DNA of 64,000 bases, taken from NCBI GenBank assembly GCA_017305665.1, contig JAFKKH010000025.1, forward strand, positions 62,001-126,000, given 5' to 3'. The notes under the pieces were generated by a model. That model was not told the DNA's origin and did not search any database. It was given only the letters and a program-made list of their open reading frames with translations. The stretch is from Hyphomicrobiales bacterium (lineage in GTDB: Bacteria > Pseudomonadota > Alphaproteobacteria > Rhizobiales > Xanthobacteraceae). Within the stretch, counting starts at the first letter, position 1. Each line of letters opens with the position of its first letter. Shown in pieces: positions 37,853-48,487 of this stretch. Made by a program: the position numbers and the translations under genes.

Positions 37853-39418
37853 TCAGGCGACACCGCGAGTTCGCCCCTCCCAGTAGGGTGCGCGCAGCAC
37901 CTTACGGTCGATTTTCCCGAGCCCCGTCACCGGAATCGCATCGACGAAATCGATCGATTTCGGCGACCACGGCGCGCCGCGCTTCTCCTTGACGTGTGCC
38001 TGCAATTCGGCGGCGCTGTTGTTGGCGCCGGACTTGAGCACGACAAAGGCTTTCACCGCCTCGCCCCACTTGTCGTCGGGAATACCGATCACCGCGGCCG
38101 ATGCGACAGCGTGATGCGCCATCAGGGCATCCTCCACCTCACGCGGATAGATGTTGAATCCGCCAGAGATAATCATGTCCTTGGTGCGGTCCACGATATA
38201 GAGATAGCCATCGGCGTCACTCACCGCGACGTCGCCGGTATGCAGCCAACCGCCGCGCAACGTCTCAGCCGTCGCTTCCGGACGCTTCCAGTATCCATCC
38301 ATCACCTGCGGACCGCGCACGCAGATCTCGCCGGGTTCGCCGACCGCAACTTCCTTCAGGTCGCTGTCGAGCAGTTTTACCTCGACGAGCGGATTGGGCC
38401 GACCGCACGACCCGAGCCGCCGCGGATTGCCGAGATCATGATCGATCTTGCGCAATGACGTGATGCATTGCGGCGCCTCGGTCTGGCCGTAGAGCTGCAC
38501 GAAGACGGGGCCGAAAATGCCCATGGCCTCGCGCAGCCGGTCCGGAGACATCGGCGCCGCCCCATAGACGATCATCTCGAGCGAACGCAAATCGTAACGC
38601 GAATGCACCGCAGCCGCATCGATCAGCGCATAGATCAGGGTCGGCACCAGAAAGAGCGTGTTGATCTTCTCTTCGGCAATGACACGGCAATACGACTCGA
38701 TCTCAAAACCCTGCACCAGCCGCGTGAAGCCACCGCGCATCATGATCGGATACATGTTGACGCCGGCGGCATGACTGATCGGCGTCGCCGCCAGGTAGCG
38801 GATATCGGCCGGCCAATCCCAGTCCGAGTAAACCGCCAGCGCCGTTGCGACCATCGAGCGATGCGGGAGAATGACGCCCTTCGACCGGCCAGTTGTGCCG
38901 CCGGTGTAGGCGAGCCAGACGATCTCTTCGGCTTCGCTCTCGTCCACCAGGGGCGCAGCGGCCGCCTCGCCAAACTTGGCGCGAACATCGACCGCACCCT
39001 CCACCAATCCAAACGACAAGAGATGTTTCAATGAGGGAGTGCGTGCCTTGATCGCAAGACCGCGTGCGGCGAATTTTCCAGTCTCGACGATCAGCGCATC
39101 GATCTCGGCATCCGCAACGATAAAGGCATGATCGTCTTCGGCTGCCAGCGGATGGAGCGGCGTGTAACGCAATCCCATCACGGTCGCGGCGCAGATCGCA
39201 GCCCAGCTCTCGGCGCGGTTGCCCGAGAGAATCGACAACGCATCGCCTTTTTTCAGGCCGACCGACCGAAAAACCGAAATGAACCTGCCGATCGCGTCGC
39301 CGAGTTCACGATAGCTCCACCGGACCGTATCGTCGGCGATCGCCGGCCGGTCGCCATATCGCGCTATGGAACTGATGATGAGACCGCCGACAGTCCCTCC
39401 GGAATAAAGTCCGCTCAC
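37853..39418 (-). CDS. AMP-dependent acyl-CoA synthetase
   Basis: ANL-superfamily ligase, 521 aa, activating a carboxylic acid as acyl-AMP and then acyl-CoA. The P-loop-like motif is YTGGTTGRSKGVILPH (about residue 175), the A5 motif is YGQTEAPQC, the hinge region is GWLHTGDVAVSDADGYLY with DRTKDMIISGGFNIYPREVE, and the catalytic lysine is in GLGKIDRKVLR near the end. Chain-length preference cannot be read. It stands alone, with the small membrane-protein gene upstream on the same strand. Confidence 0.93.
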   Translation of the reverse strand: MSGLYSGGTVGGLIISSIARYGDRPAIADDTVRWSYRELGDAIGRFISVFRSVGLKKGDALSILSGNRAESWAAICAATVMGLRYTPLHPLAAEDDHAFIVADAEIDALIVETGKFAARGLAIKARTPSLKHLLSFGLVEGAVDVRAKFGEAAAAPLVDESEAEEIVWLAYTGGTTGRSKGVILPHRSMVATALAVYSDWDWPADIRYLAATPISHAAGVNMYPIMMRGGFTRLVQGFEIESYCRVIAEEKINTLFLVPTLIYALIDAAAVHSRYDLRSLEMIVYGAAPMSPDRLREAMGIFGPVFVQLYGQTEAPQCITSLRKIDHDLGNPRRLGSCGRPNPLVEVKLLDSDLKEVAVGEPGEICVRGPQVMDGYWKRPEATAETLRGGWLHTGDVAVSDADGYLYIVDRTKDMIISGGFNIYPREVEDALMAHHAVASAAVIGIPDDKWGEAVKAFVVLKSGANNSAAELQAHVKEKRGAPWSPKSIDFVDAIPVTGLGKIDRKVLRAPYWEGRTRGVA

Positions 39419-39487
39419 GTTCCCCCCCCTGCATCACGAGGCCTTCTTGCCGAGGCTCACGCTTTCAAAGTCCACGCGGTTCGAAAT

Positions 39488-39952
39488 CTATGGCGGTCGC
39501 TCACGCGCGGCCATCCAGGCCAGCGCCAGGTACACCACGAGCATCGCGGTCTCGAATCCGACAATCACGAGGTTGCCGCCATAGATCGCCGGGAACATCA
39601 GTTCGACGACCGCCATGGACACCACGGCCGTCAACCAAACCACGGCGCCCCACGGCGTCGCGAGCCACAAGCCCACAGCAGCCACAAGCTCGATCACGGC
39701 GAAATAAACGGTCGCCGTTTGCCAGGCCATGGCCTGATTCTCAAACGCCTGATCCTCGCTGCCGATGAAGCCGGTGAGTTGGGCCCAGTGATAGAGCCCC
39801 TTGGCGATCGACAGCACCGCCATGATACGCAGGAACAGGACCAGTCGCCTGGTCCAGACGTTTTCATCAGGCCGTGTCCGCGCGGATGAGATCGCGTCCA
39901 CCGACATGGCGGTGTCTCGTGGCGCCTGATCGCGCGATGAGGTTTCGGACAT
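39488..39952 (-). CDS. Four-span membrane protein, DUF6163-like
   Basis: A 154-aa inner-membrane protein from the ATG at 39952 (MSETSSRDQAPRDTAM). After a polar 35-residue N-terminus there are four hydrophobic segments, including LVLFLRIMAVLSIAKGLYHW, TVYFAVIELVAAVGLWLA and VVWLTAVVSMAVVELMF. It matches small proteins of Bradyrhizobium relatives that I believe carry the DUF6163 label. Function unknown. It is upstream of the acyl-CoA synthetase and divergent from hemB. Confidence 0.78.
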   Translation of the reverse strand: MSETSSRDQAPRDTAMSVDAISSARTRPDENVWTRRLVLFLRIMAVLSIAKGLYHWAQLTGFIGSEDQAFENQAMAWQTATVYFAVIELVAAVGLWLATPWGAVVWLTAVVSMAVVELMFPAIYGGNLVIVGFETAMLVVYLALAWMAARERPP

Positions 39953-40077
39953 CAGTCTATCTGCTCGCAACCGGAACGGCGGTGAATGAACTCCAATTCA
40001 TGGCCCTTTGGGACCGCAAAATCAATTGCATAGGAATGATGCATGTGCGCGGTGACGCGGCCCTTTCCCGGTGCTAG

Positions 40078-41821
<1,744 letters not shown>

Positions 41822-41902
41822 TATCGGCGGTCTCTGGATTGACGGTCGGCCTTGAGGGCGCGATGCTCGCTCTAAACTGCTTCGGAGACTGACAAGGCCG
41901 CC

Positions 41903-42679
41903 GTGACCCAGCATTCGCGCGATACCCCGCAATTCTATCTGACGGCGCCATCGCCGTGCCCCTATCTGCCCGATCGCAGCGAGCGCAAGGTTTTCACCCA
42001 TCTCGTCGGCGACAAGGCCGGCGATCTCAACGACCTCCTGACCCATGGCGGCTTCCGCCGCAGTCAGTCGATCGCCTATCGCCCGGCCTGCGACCAGTGC
42101 CGCGCGTGTGTTTCGGTGCGGGTGGTCGCCAACGAATTCCGCCCCTCGCGCAATTTCCGTAAGGTCCTCGCACGCAACGCCGATATCGTCGGCGAGTTGC
42201 GCAGCGCGGTTCCGACCTCCGAGCAGTATTCGATCTTCCGTGCCTATCTCGATCAGCGTCATCGTCACGGCGGCATGGCCGACATGACCGTGCTCGACTA
42301 CGCGATGATGGTCGAGGACAGTCACGTCGAAACCCGCATTATCGAATATCGCCGGCGCAATCCCGATACCGGCATTACCGGGCGGGGCGGCGATCTCGTG
42401 GCCGTGGCGCTCACCGACGTGCTGAGCGACGGGCTATCCATGGTCTATTCCTTTTTCGAGCCGGCCGAAGAAAACCGCTCGCTCGGCACCTTCATGATCC
42501 TTGACCACATCACACGCGCACGGCGGCTTGGCCTGCCTTACGTCTATCTCGGCTACTGGATCGATGGCTCGCGCAAGATGGACTACAAGGGACGCTTCCT
42601 TCCGCAGCAGCGCCTTGCGCCGTCCGGCTGGTTGCGCGTGGACGCGAGAGGCGAGACGTTGAGCGAGCCGCAGGATTAG
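41903..42679 (+). CDS. bpt: Aspartate/glutamate leucyltransferase
   Basis: Transfers leucine from Leu-tRNA to proteins with N-terminal Asp or Glu, marking them for degradation by ClpAP with ClpS. 258 aa from a GTG start. [19 protein letters not shown] and [12 protein letters not shown] carry the conserved N-terminal cysteines, and [20 protein letters not shown] is the diagnostic transferase motif. It is downstream of the RDD gene on the same strand. Confidence 0.94.
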   Translation: MTQHSRDTPQFYLTAPSPCPYLPDRSERKVFTHLVGDKAGDLNDLLTHGGFRRSQSIAYRPACDQCRACVSVRVVANEFRPSRNFRKVLARNADIVGELRSAVPTSEQYSIFRAYLDQRHRHGGMADMTVLDYAMMVEDSHVETRIIEYRRRNPDTGITGRGGDLVAVALTDVLSDGLSMVYSFFEPAEENRSLGTFMILDHITRARRLGLPYVYLGYWIDGSRKMDYKGRFLPQQRLAPSGWLRVDARGETLSEPQD

Positions 42680-42698
42680 GCGCGCGACTGGTTTCTGT

Positions 42699-44084
42699 CT
42701 AACCCGCGATCGTGTCGAACAGCAGCTTGACGTTCAGGATCACGATGAGGCCCGCGATCAGCCAGGCCGCCGCCGCCCACATTGGGGAGATCGCGAATTC
42801 GCCCATCTTGCGCCGGTCCGAGACGAACCGCACCAGCGGGATCACGGCGAACGGCAACTGCATCGACAGGATCACCTGACTGAGCACCAGCAACTGCCCG
42901 GTGCCACGTTCGCCATAAAGCGCGGTGACGAAAATCACCGGCACGATAGCAATGCCGCGGGTGACGAGCCGGCGCGCCCACACCGGCATCCGCAAGCGCA
43001 GAAAGCCTTCCATCACGATCTGGCCCGCGAGCGTCGCCGTGACGGTGGAGTTGATACCGGATGCCAATAGCGCAATCGCGAACAGTGTCGACGCGATCCC
43101 GAGACCCAACAACGGCGACAGCAGTTTGAACGCATCGCCGATCTCGGCGACGTCGGTGTGGCCGCTCTTGTGGAACGTCGCAGCCGCCACGATCAGGATC
43201 GCAGCATTGACGAACAGCGCGAGCATCAGCGCCAGCGTGCTGTCGGCCGTCGCCCATTTGATGGCGTCCTTCCGCCCCTCGCCGGTGCGCGGATAGGCCC
43301 GGGTCTGCACGATCGACGAATGCAGATAGAGGTTATGCGGCATGACCGTCGCGCCGATGATGCCGATGGCGATGTAGAGCATCTCCGGATTGGTGACGAT
43401 CTCGCGCGAGGGCACGAAGCCGCGCAGAACCTCCGCAACCGGCGGTGCAGCGGCGATGATCTGGATCGCAAAGCAGACCGCAATCACGATCAGCAACGCG
43501 ACCACGAAGGCCTCGAGAAAGCGAAAGCCCCTGTTCATCAGCAAGAGCAGCAGGAAGGCATCGAGCGCCGCGATCAGCGCGCCGCCGATCAGGGGAATGC
43601 CGAACAGCAGCTGCAGCGCGATTGCCGTGCCGATCACTTCCGCCAGATCGCAGGCGATGATCGCCGCTTCGCAGGCGAGCCACAGCATGAAATTGACCGG
43701 CCGCGAAAAGCTGTCCCGGCAGGCCTGCGCGAGATCGCGGTCGGTGGCGATGCCAAGCCGTGCGGCCAGCGCCTGCAGCAGGATCGCCATGACGTTCGAA
43801 AGCAGGATGACCGAAAGCAGCGTGTAGCCGAACCGCGAACCGCCGGCGATGTCGGTCGCCCAGTTGCCGGGGTCCATGTACCCCACGGAAACCATGTAGC
43901 CAGGCCCTGCGAAGGCCAGCAGACGGCGCAGCCAATGCCCGGTCGCAGGCACCCGCACGGTCGCATGGACCTCCTGGAGGCTCGGGCGCGCAGCCTCCTG
44001 CACCCGCCAGCCGTTCGCGAAAACGGGGCCTTCAGGAGCTTTCAGGGCTGATTCAGCCGGCAAACCAGGTGTCTTTGCATCCAT
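42699..44084 (-). CDS. mntH: NRAMP-type manganese/divalent metal transporter
   Basis: Proton-coupled Mn(II)/Fe(II) importer, 461 aa with 11 predicted spans. The metal-binding motif of span 1 is [11 protein letters not shown] (about residue 73) and that of span 6 is [19 protein letters not shown] (about residue 239), followed by the family signature. A 60-residue polar N-terminus ([20 protein letters not shown]) precedes span 1. Hexamer repeats just upstream suggest control by the Mur/Fur manganese regulator. Convergent with bpt. Confidence 0.95.
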   Translation of the reverse strand: MDAKTPGLPAESALKAPEGPVFANGWRVQEAARPSLQEVHATVRVPATGHWLRRLLAFAGPGYMVSVGYMDPGNWATDIAGGSRFGYTLLSVILLSNVMAILLQALAARLGIATDRDLAQACRDSFSRPVNFMLWLACEAAIIACDLAEVIGTAIALQLLFGIPLIGGALIAALDAFLLLLLMNRGFRFLEAFVVALLIVIAVCFAIQIIAAAPPVAEVLRGFVPSREIVTNPEMLYIAIGIIGATVMPHNLYLHSSIVQTRAYPRTGEGRKDAIKWATADSTLALMLALFVNAAILIVAAATFHKSGHTDVAEIGDAFKLLSPLLGLGIASTLFAIALLASGINSTVTATLAGQIVMEGFLRLRMPVWARRLVTRGIAIVPVIFVTALYGERGTGQLLVLSQVILSMQLPFAVIPLVRFVSDRRKMGEFAISPMWAAAAWLIAGLIVILNVKLLFDTIAG

Positions 44085-44114
44085 TCGCTGAATGATGGAC
44101 TAGTTTTCTCTTTA

Positions 44115-44138
44115 TTGCAACTCATTTGCAACTGCATC
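44115..44138 (-). promoter_or_regulatory. Candidate Mur/Fur operator upstream of mntH
   Basis: On the plus strand TTGCAACTCATTTGCAACTG then CATC holds three related hexamers: TGCAAC, TGCAAC and TGCATC, the last two adjacent. It lies 31-54 bases upstream of the mntH start. In Bradyrhizobium japonicum, mntH is repressed by Mur with manganese and Fur-type sites built of hexamer repeats are known; the match here is by eye only. Confidence 0.5.
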
Positions 44139-44271
44139 TAGAGTATTCGCAGATTGCCGCCAAGATGATTTCGCATCCACCGGGTCCTCCCCGATCCAAT
44201 CCGGAAGCGGGTGGTTCGTCCGTCCAACAGCGATCAGTGTCGCGATCAACCTGAAGACAAGGGATCGCACC

Positions 44272-45525
44272 ATGCCCGCCGCCCCGACATCACGCCTGCC
44301 CTCGACGTTCAACCGGCTTGCCTGGTCCAATCTCGCCGCGCAGTCCGCCGAACAAGTGGCGCTGGCCGCCGCGCCGATCGTCGCCGTGCTCATGCTGGGT
44401 GTTGGCGAAGGCGAGACGGGCATCCTGCAGACCGCACTGACGCTGCCATTCATGCTGTTCGCGATCCCTGCCGGGCTCCTTGCCGATCGCATCTCGCGGC
44501 GCTGGCTGATGGCGGGCTCGGAGGCACTGCGGGCCGCGGCACTGCTCGCGATCCTGACCCTGATATGGTTCAAGCTCCTGACGCTGCCCCTGCTCGCCGT
44601 GCTCGGCTTCGTGGCTGTATGCGGCACAGTGGCCTATAGCGTCGCAGCGCCGTCGCTGGTGCCCTCGCTGGTCTCGTCGACACTGCTGCCGGCGGCCAAT
44701 GCGCGCATCGAACTGGCGCGCACGGTCGCGTTCGCCAGCGGACCGGCGCTCGGCGGCGTGCTGGTCGGGTGGGTCGGCGCGGCACCGGCTTTTGGTTTCG
44801 CCGCAGCGCTCTCGATGATCGCAGTCGTGCTGCTGGGAGGAATCTATGAGCCGCAGCGGCCGGCTGTGCCGGTCCGGCATCCGGTTCAGGAGATCCGGGA
44901 AGGCGCGGCCTTTGTTTTCCATCACGCCCTGCTGCGGCCGGTGTTCGTCACGCAGTTCATCTTCAACACCGGCTCGTTTCTGATCCTTGCGATCATCGTG
45001 CCTTATGCGGTGCGCCGTCTCGGCCTGTCCGCGTCGGGGGTCGGCACGACGCTCGCAATGTACGGCGTCGGCATGGTGGTCGGCGCCCTGCTCGCAACGC
45101 GCGTGATGAAGCGCCTGCAATTCGGCACCGTGATCGCGCTCGGCCCCGTCACAGGTTTCGTCGCGGCGATCGTGATGGCGCTCACAACGATCATTCCGAC
45201 GCCGCTGCTCGCAGGCCTGAGCTTCTTCCTGCTCGGCGTAGGCCCCATCCTTTGGGTAATCAGCACCACGACATTGCGCCAGTCGGTGACCCCGCCGCGG
45301 CTGCTCGGCCGTGTCTCGGCGATCAACATCATGAGTTATGGCGCGCGGCCGCTCGGCGCGGCGCTCGGCGCACTGGTCGGCGGCCTCTACGGCGCCGAAG
45401 TCTGCCTCTATCTCGCGGTCGCGATCTTCGGCGCGCAGGCGCTGGTGATCCTGGTATCCCCGGCGGTGTCGCTGAGCCGCCAGCCCGACATGGTGGACGA
45501 CGGTATCGTCGCACAAAAGTGCTGA
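44272..45525 (+). CDS. MFS transporter, DHA3-type exporter
   Basis: A 417-aa, 12-span major facilitator protein. MPAAPTSRLPSTFNRLAWSN is preceded by AAGGG. The A-motif loop is GLLADRISRRWLMAGSEALR; the C-terminal part GRVSAINIMSYGARPLGAAL is typical of the DHA3 / enterobactin-exporter-like group. Substrate unknown. It is divergent from mntH and upstream of a second MFS exporter. Confidence 0.9.
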   Translation: MPAAPTSRLPSTFNRLAWSNLAAQSAEQVALAAAPIVAVLMLGVGEGETGILQTALTLPFMLFAIPAGLLADRISRRWLMAGSEALRAAALLAILTLIWFKLLTLPLLAVLGFVAVCGTVAYSVAAPSLVPSLVSSTLLPAANARIELARTVAFASGPALGGVLVGWVGAAPAFGFAAALSMIAVVLLGGIYEPQRPAVPVRHPVQEIREGAAFVFHHALLRPVFVTQFIFNTGSFLILAIIVPYAVRRLGLSASGVGTTLAMYGVGMVVGALLATRVMKRLQFGTVIALGPVTGFVAAIVMALTTIIPTPLLAGLSFFLLGVGPILWVISTTTLRQSVTPPRLLGRVSAINIMSYGARPLGAALGALVGGLYGAEVCLYLAVAIFGAQALVILVSPAVSLSRQPDMVDDGIVAQKC

Positions 45526-45629
45526 GGCGAACCCAAGGCAAAATTGGGGCGGCTTGTGGCAGGTCGATCCGGCCTCCCAACGCCTGAAAAAATCCGGACA
45601 GATCTCCCCACCCCCTGTTGCGGCCTACT

Positions 45630-45654
45630 TTATATGATATACGTCATCCTATAA
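45630..45654. promoter_or_regulatory. Inverted repeat operator candidate before the Bcr/CflA exporter
   Basis: TTATATGAT (45630-45638) and ATCCTATAA (45646-45654) match as inverted complements at 8 of 9 positions around a 7-base spacer. It ends 16 bases before the likely GTG start of the exporter, so a repressor bound here would block transcription or translation initiation. No regulator gene is adjacent. Confidence 0.55.
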
Positions 45655-45670
45655 GCACATGAGGGATACC

Positions 45671-46879
45671 GTGACCGACCAGACCGTTTCCCAGCTTGCC
45701 AACGGCGAAGCTGCTTCCACCTCACGCCGCGTCGCGATCCTCGCCGCGCTGGCCTCGTCCGGCACCCTCGCCACCAACATCCTGCTGCCATCGCTGCCGC
45801 AGATGGCCACCTCCTTGCGCGTCACAACCGCCGAGGTCACGGCGTCGATCACGGTCTTCCTGATCGTGTTCGCGATCGGCCAGCTCGCGGTCGGCCCGCT
45901 GTCGGATCGGTACGGTCGGCGCGGCCCCGTGCTGGCAGGCTTTGTCATCTTCATCACCGGTAGCGTCTGGTGTGGTCTCGCGCCCGACCTGTCGCATCTG
46001 TTGGCGGGCCGCATGGTACAGGCCGCCGGCGCGTGCGCGACGTCGGTGCTGTCGCGCGCCATCGCCCGCGATCTCTACACCGGCACGGCGCTGGCACGCG
46101 TGATGTCGCTGATCACCATCGCGATGGCCGCCGCGCCCGGATTTTCACCGCTGCTCGGCGGCGCACTCGACCGCCTGTTCGGCTGGCGCTCGGAATTCGT
46201 CTTTGTCGGCCTGTTCGCCGCGATCGCGGCCGCGGCCTACGGAACGATCCTCGGCGAAACCCATCGTGCGGCGCGCATCCCACTCAACCCTGTCGCCATC
46301 ACACGAACCTATCTCGGCCTGTCGACCGACCGCCGCTTCCTGATCCCGGCCGCGACCGTGGCGCTGATCATGGGCGGACTGTTTGCGCTGTTCTCCGCCT
46401 CCCCGCGCATTCTGATCGAAGCGCTGCACTTCGCACCGCTCCAACTCGGCCTGTTCTTCGCCGGCACCGTGATGGTGGTGTTCGCGGCGGGAATGCTGGC
46501 GACCAAGCTGGCGCCCCGTCTGGGGCTCGACCGCTCGATTCAGATCGGGCTTACGCTCGCAACAGCCGGCAGCGCGGCGTTGTTGCTGGTCGCAGCCTTT
46601 GACGGACGCTTCCTGCCGTTCCTCGGCAGCGTTTGCGTCTTTCTGCTCGGGATGGGCATCGTCAATCCGCTCGGCACCGCGCAGGCGCTATCGCCGTTCG
46701 GCGAGAAGGCCGGCGCGGCATCCGCCCTGCTCGGCTTCTGGCAGATGATGGGCGCGGCCATCGGCGTGTGGCTTGCGACCGCAGTCTCGCGCGAGGCAAT
46801 GACCGCGCTCGGCCTCGTATTGATGCTGGCCTCGCTGCTCGCGCTCGTGCTTTACACGATGCGAGCGCGGGCCCCTTAA
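45671..46879 (+). CDS. Bcr/CflA-family drug-resistance MFS transporter
   Basis: A 402-aa, 12-span drug:proton antiporter. I choose the GTG at 45671 (MTDQTVSQLANGEAAS) because GAGGG lies six bases upstream; an ATG at 45659 is the alternative. The Bcr/CflA pattern is clear: NILLPSLPQMATSLRVTTAE, the A-motif GPLSDRYGRRGPVLAGF, and GRMVQAAGACATSVLSRAIA. Substrate range cannot be read. It overlaps the convergent arsC gene by four bases at its 3' end. Confidence 0.92.
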   Translation: MTDQTVSQLANGEAASTSRRVAILAALASSGTLATNILLPSLPQMATSLRVTTAEVTASITVFLIVFAIGQLAVGPLSDRYGRRGPVLAGFVIFITGSVWCGLAPDLSHLLAGRMVQAAGACATSVLSRAIARDLYTGTALARVMSLITIAMAAAPGFSPLLGGALDRLFGWRSEFVFVGLFAAIAAAAYGTILGETHRAARIPLNPVAITRTYLGLSTDRRFLIPAATVALIMGGLFALFSASPRILIEALHFAPLQLGLFFAGTVMVVFAAGMLATKLAPRLGLDRSIQIGLTLATAGSAALLLVAAFDGRFLPFLGSVCVFLLGMGIVNPLGTAQALSPFGEKAGAASALLGFWQMMGAAIGVWLATAVSREAMTALGLVLMLASLLALVLYTMRARAP

Positions 46880-47274
46880 CGCTTGATAACCTCGCCGTCT
46901 TCCTTGGTGAAGGACGCGATGGGGCGATCCAGCAGATCGAGTACCAACTCCGACGGGCGGCAGATCCGCGTGCCCTTCGCCGTCTCGACGATCGGGCGCT
47001 GGATCAGGATCGGATGCGCCAGAATGGCATCCAGTAGTTCGTCATCGGTGCGCGCGGGATCGCCGAGCCCAAGCTCGGCAAAAGGCGTACCCTTCTCCCG
47101 CAACAGGCCTCGGATCGAAACACCCATGGCATCGGCGAGCGCGCGCAGCCGGGCACGATCCGGCGGATGCTTGAGATATTCGACGATCACCGGCTCCTCG
47201 CCGCTCTGCCGGATCATCGCCAGCGTGTTGCGGGAGGTGCCGCAGGACGGATTGTGATAGATCGTGACGGTCAC
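46876..47274 (-). CDS. arsC: Arsenate reductase, glutaredoxin-dependent ArsC
   Basis: Reduces arsenate to arsenite using glutathione and glutaredoxin. 132 aa with a thioredoxin-like fold: MTVTIYHNPSCGTSRNTLAM carries the catalytic cysteine (residue 11), and HPILIQRPIVETAKGTRICR contains the family arginine. No arsenite exporter or ArsR gene is adjacent, so it stands apart from an ars operon here. It is convergent with the MFS exporter. Confidence 0.93.
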   Translation of the reverse strand: MTVTIYHNPSCGTSRNTLAMIRQSGEEPVIVEYLKHPPDRARLRALADAMGVSIRGLLREKGTPFAELGLGDPARTDDELLDAILAHPILIQRPIVETAKGTRICRPSELVLDLLDRPIASFTKEDGEVIKR

Positions 47275-47396
47275 TGTTGCCGAGCGGAATTACGTGACTG
47301 GATACCGGTAGATTCCATTTTCTATGAATTCCTGTTAGCGTTTGGGTAGAGTAACATAGCCTCTAAGTCGCGGCACCAATCGTGGGCTTAATACCG

Positions 47397-47747
47397 ATGG
47401 ACGGAATATACTCCATTACATTCAGGGGTAGCTCAGATTGGGGAATTGGAATCCTGCTCCTTCGTGCTGGCGAAATCGTTGGGGCGGACTCTGGCGGCGT
47501 TCGATACGACGGAAATTATACGCTCAACGGCGATAGCTTGGCGGTAGCGCTTGAGTTGACGGTCCCCCCGGGGAGTGCCCTTGTTCAAGGCGTACCAGCG
47601 CGGTCCCGGGAATATAAAATACCGGTGAAAATTCAGCTATCCAGCGGCGCGATGATGCGTGGCGAACCTATCTTGATCCAGATGCCACCAGGCCCGGTCA
47701 ACGTTATATTCAAGTATTTGCGCGACCTTGGAAAGTTTGGTGTCTGA
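47397..47747 (+). CDS. GrlR-like small regulatory protein
   Basis: A 116-aa protein from the ATG at 47397 (MDGIYSITFRGSSDWGIGIL); a GTG at 47382 is the alternative start. The pattern of a short beta-barrel with GIYSI, GEIVGADSGGVRYDGNYTLN and NGDSLAVALELTVPPG resembles the GrlR domain, known from enterohaemorrhagic E. coli as an antagonist of the type III secretion activator GrlA and found as orphans in many rhizobia. No GrlA or secretion gene is in the window. GC is lower than in the flanks. It overlaps the DUF4145 gene by 8 bases. Confidence 0.75.
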   Translation: MDGIYSITFRGSSDWGIGILLLRAGEIVGADSGGVRYDGNYTLNGDSLAVALELTVPPGSALVQGVPARSREYKIPVKIQLSSGAMMRGEPILIQMPPGPVNVIFKYLRDLGKFGV

Positions 47748-48414
47748 TAGAAGGCAATCCCCATGCAACGTGTGCGGTCGAGATACCGACCACGATATCG
47801 TTTGGCAGGATAATACAGCGAAAGAAATTCCTGACGGATCAGCAACAGGCGTCAAAACGCTGGCGCTCCGCTGTCGTGGCTGCGGCGATTGTTCGCTTTG
47901 TGAAGAAGAATGGTACCACGATGGTCTTCCCTATGAAGGTAACGAAAGCACCATAACCTCCACGAGATTCAAGCCACCTCGACTGTGGCGACGTACACCC
48001 GATTGGCTAGAGCGGATCGAAAGCACAGATCCGGAGTTATTTGATATTCTCGTAGAGATCTATTCCGCCGCTAATCCCCAGCAAGTGCGACTACTCTCTG
48101 TCGGAGTTCGAACGGCGCTAGATCATTTAATGATCAAGATGCTTGGTGGTGATTTCGGTTCGTTTGAGCAGAAACTCGACGAGATGGTTACAACGGGCCA
48201 TCTGACGTCATCTCAACGCGACGATTTAGCCATTGTCGTCGATGCGGGGTCAGCATCAAGCCATCGAGGATTCAAGCCGCCAAGAGAATTGCTCGAAGGA
48301 ATGCTAATGGTCATGGAAGGGCTAGTAAGAGACTATTACGTCACTGGCCCAATGTTGAAGACTGCAAAGGCAAGCATTCCGCCGAAACCACCTCGACAAA
48401 GGCGCTCTTCATAA
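47740..48414 (+). CDS. DUF4145-type protein with cysteine-rich N-terminus
   Basis: A 224-aa protein. The GTG at 47740, preceded by GGAAAG, is preferred over the TTG at 47728. The N-terminus has two cysteine pairs, CNVCGRDTDH and CRGCGDCSLCEEEW, that could bind zinc. The C-terminal helical part includes VRTALDHLMIKMLGGDFGSF and GSASSHRGFKPPRELLEGML, the pattern of DUF4145, a domain often seen in restriction or anti-phage loci. Base composition is low in GC (45% in the line at 48001-48060), suggesting recent transfer with its partner. Confidence 0.78.
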   Translation: MSDRRQSPCNVCGRDTDHDIVWQDNTAKEIPDGSATGVKTLALRCRGCGDCSLCEEEWYHDGLPYEGNESTITSTRFKPPRLWRRTPDWLERIESTDPELFDILVEIYSAANPQQVRLLSVGVRTALDHLMIKMLGGDFGSFEQKLDEMVTTGHLTSSQRDDLAIVVDAGSASSHRGFKPPRELLEGMLMVMEGLVRDYYVTGPMLKTAKASIPPKPPRQRRSS

Positions 48415-48487
48415 CGCAAACCTTCGGTTAGCGAAGAGCCAATTTTCCACTGTATATTCTCGAGATGGCGATCTTGCTTATCCTTCG

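Noticed and set aside
39478-39490. tRNA-like GGTTCGAAATC
   Set aside because: No acceptor stem or anticodon arm around it; chance match.
44290-45516. 408-aa minus-strand frame opposite the DHA3-type exporter
   Set aside because: R/D/Q/H-rich antisense of a membrane protein gene.
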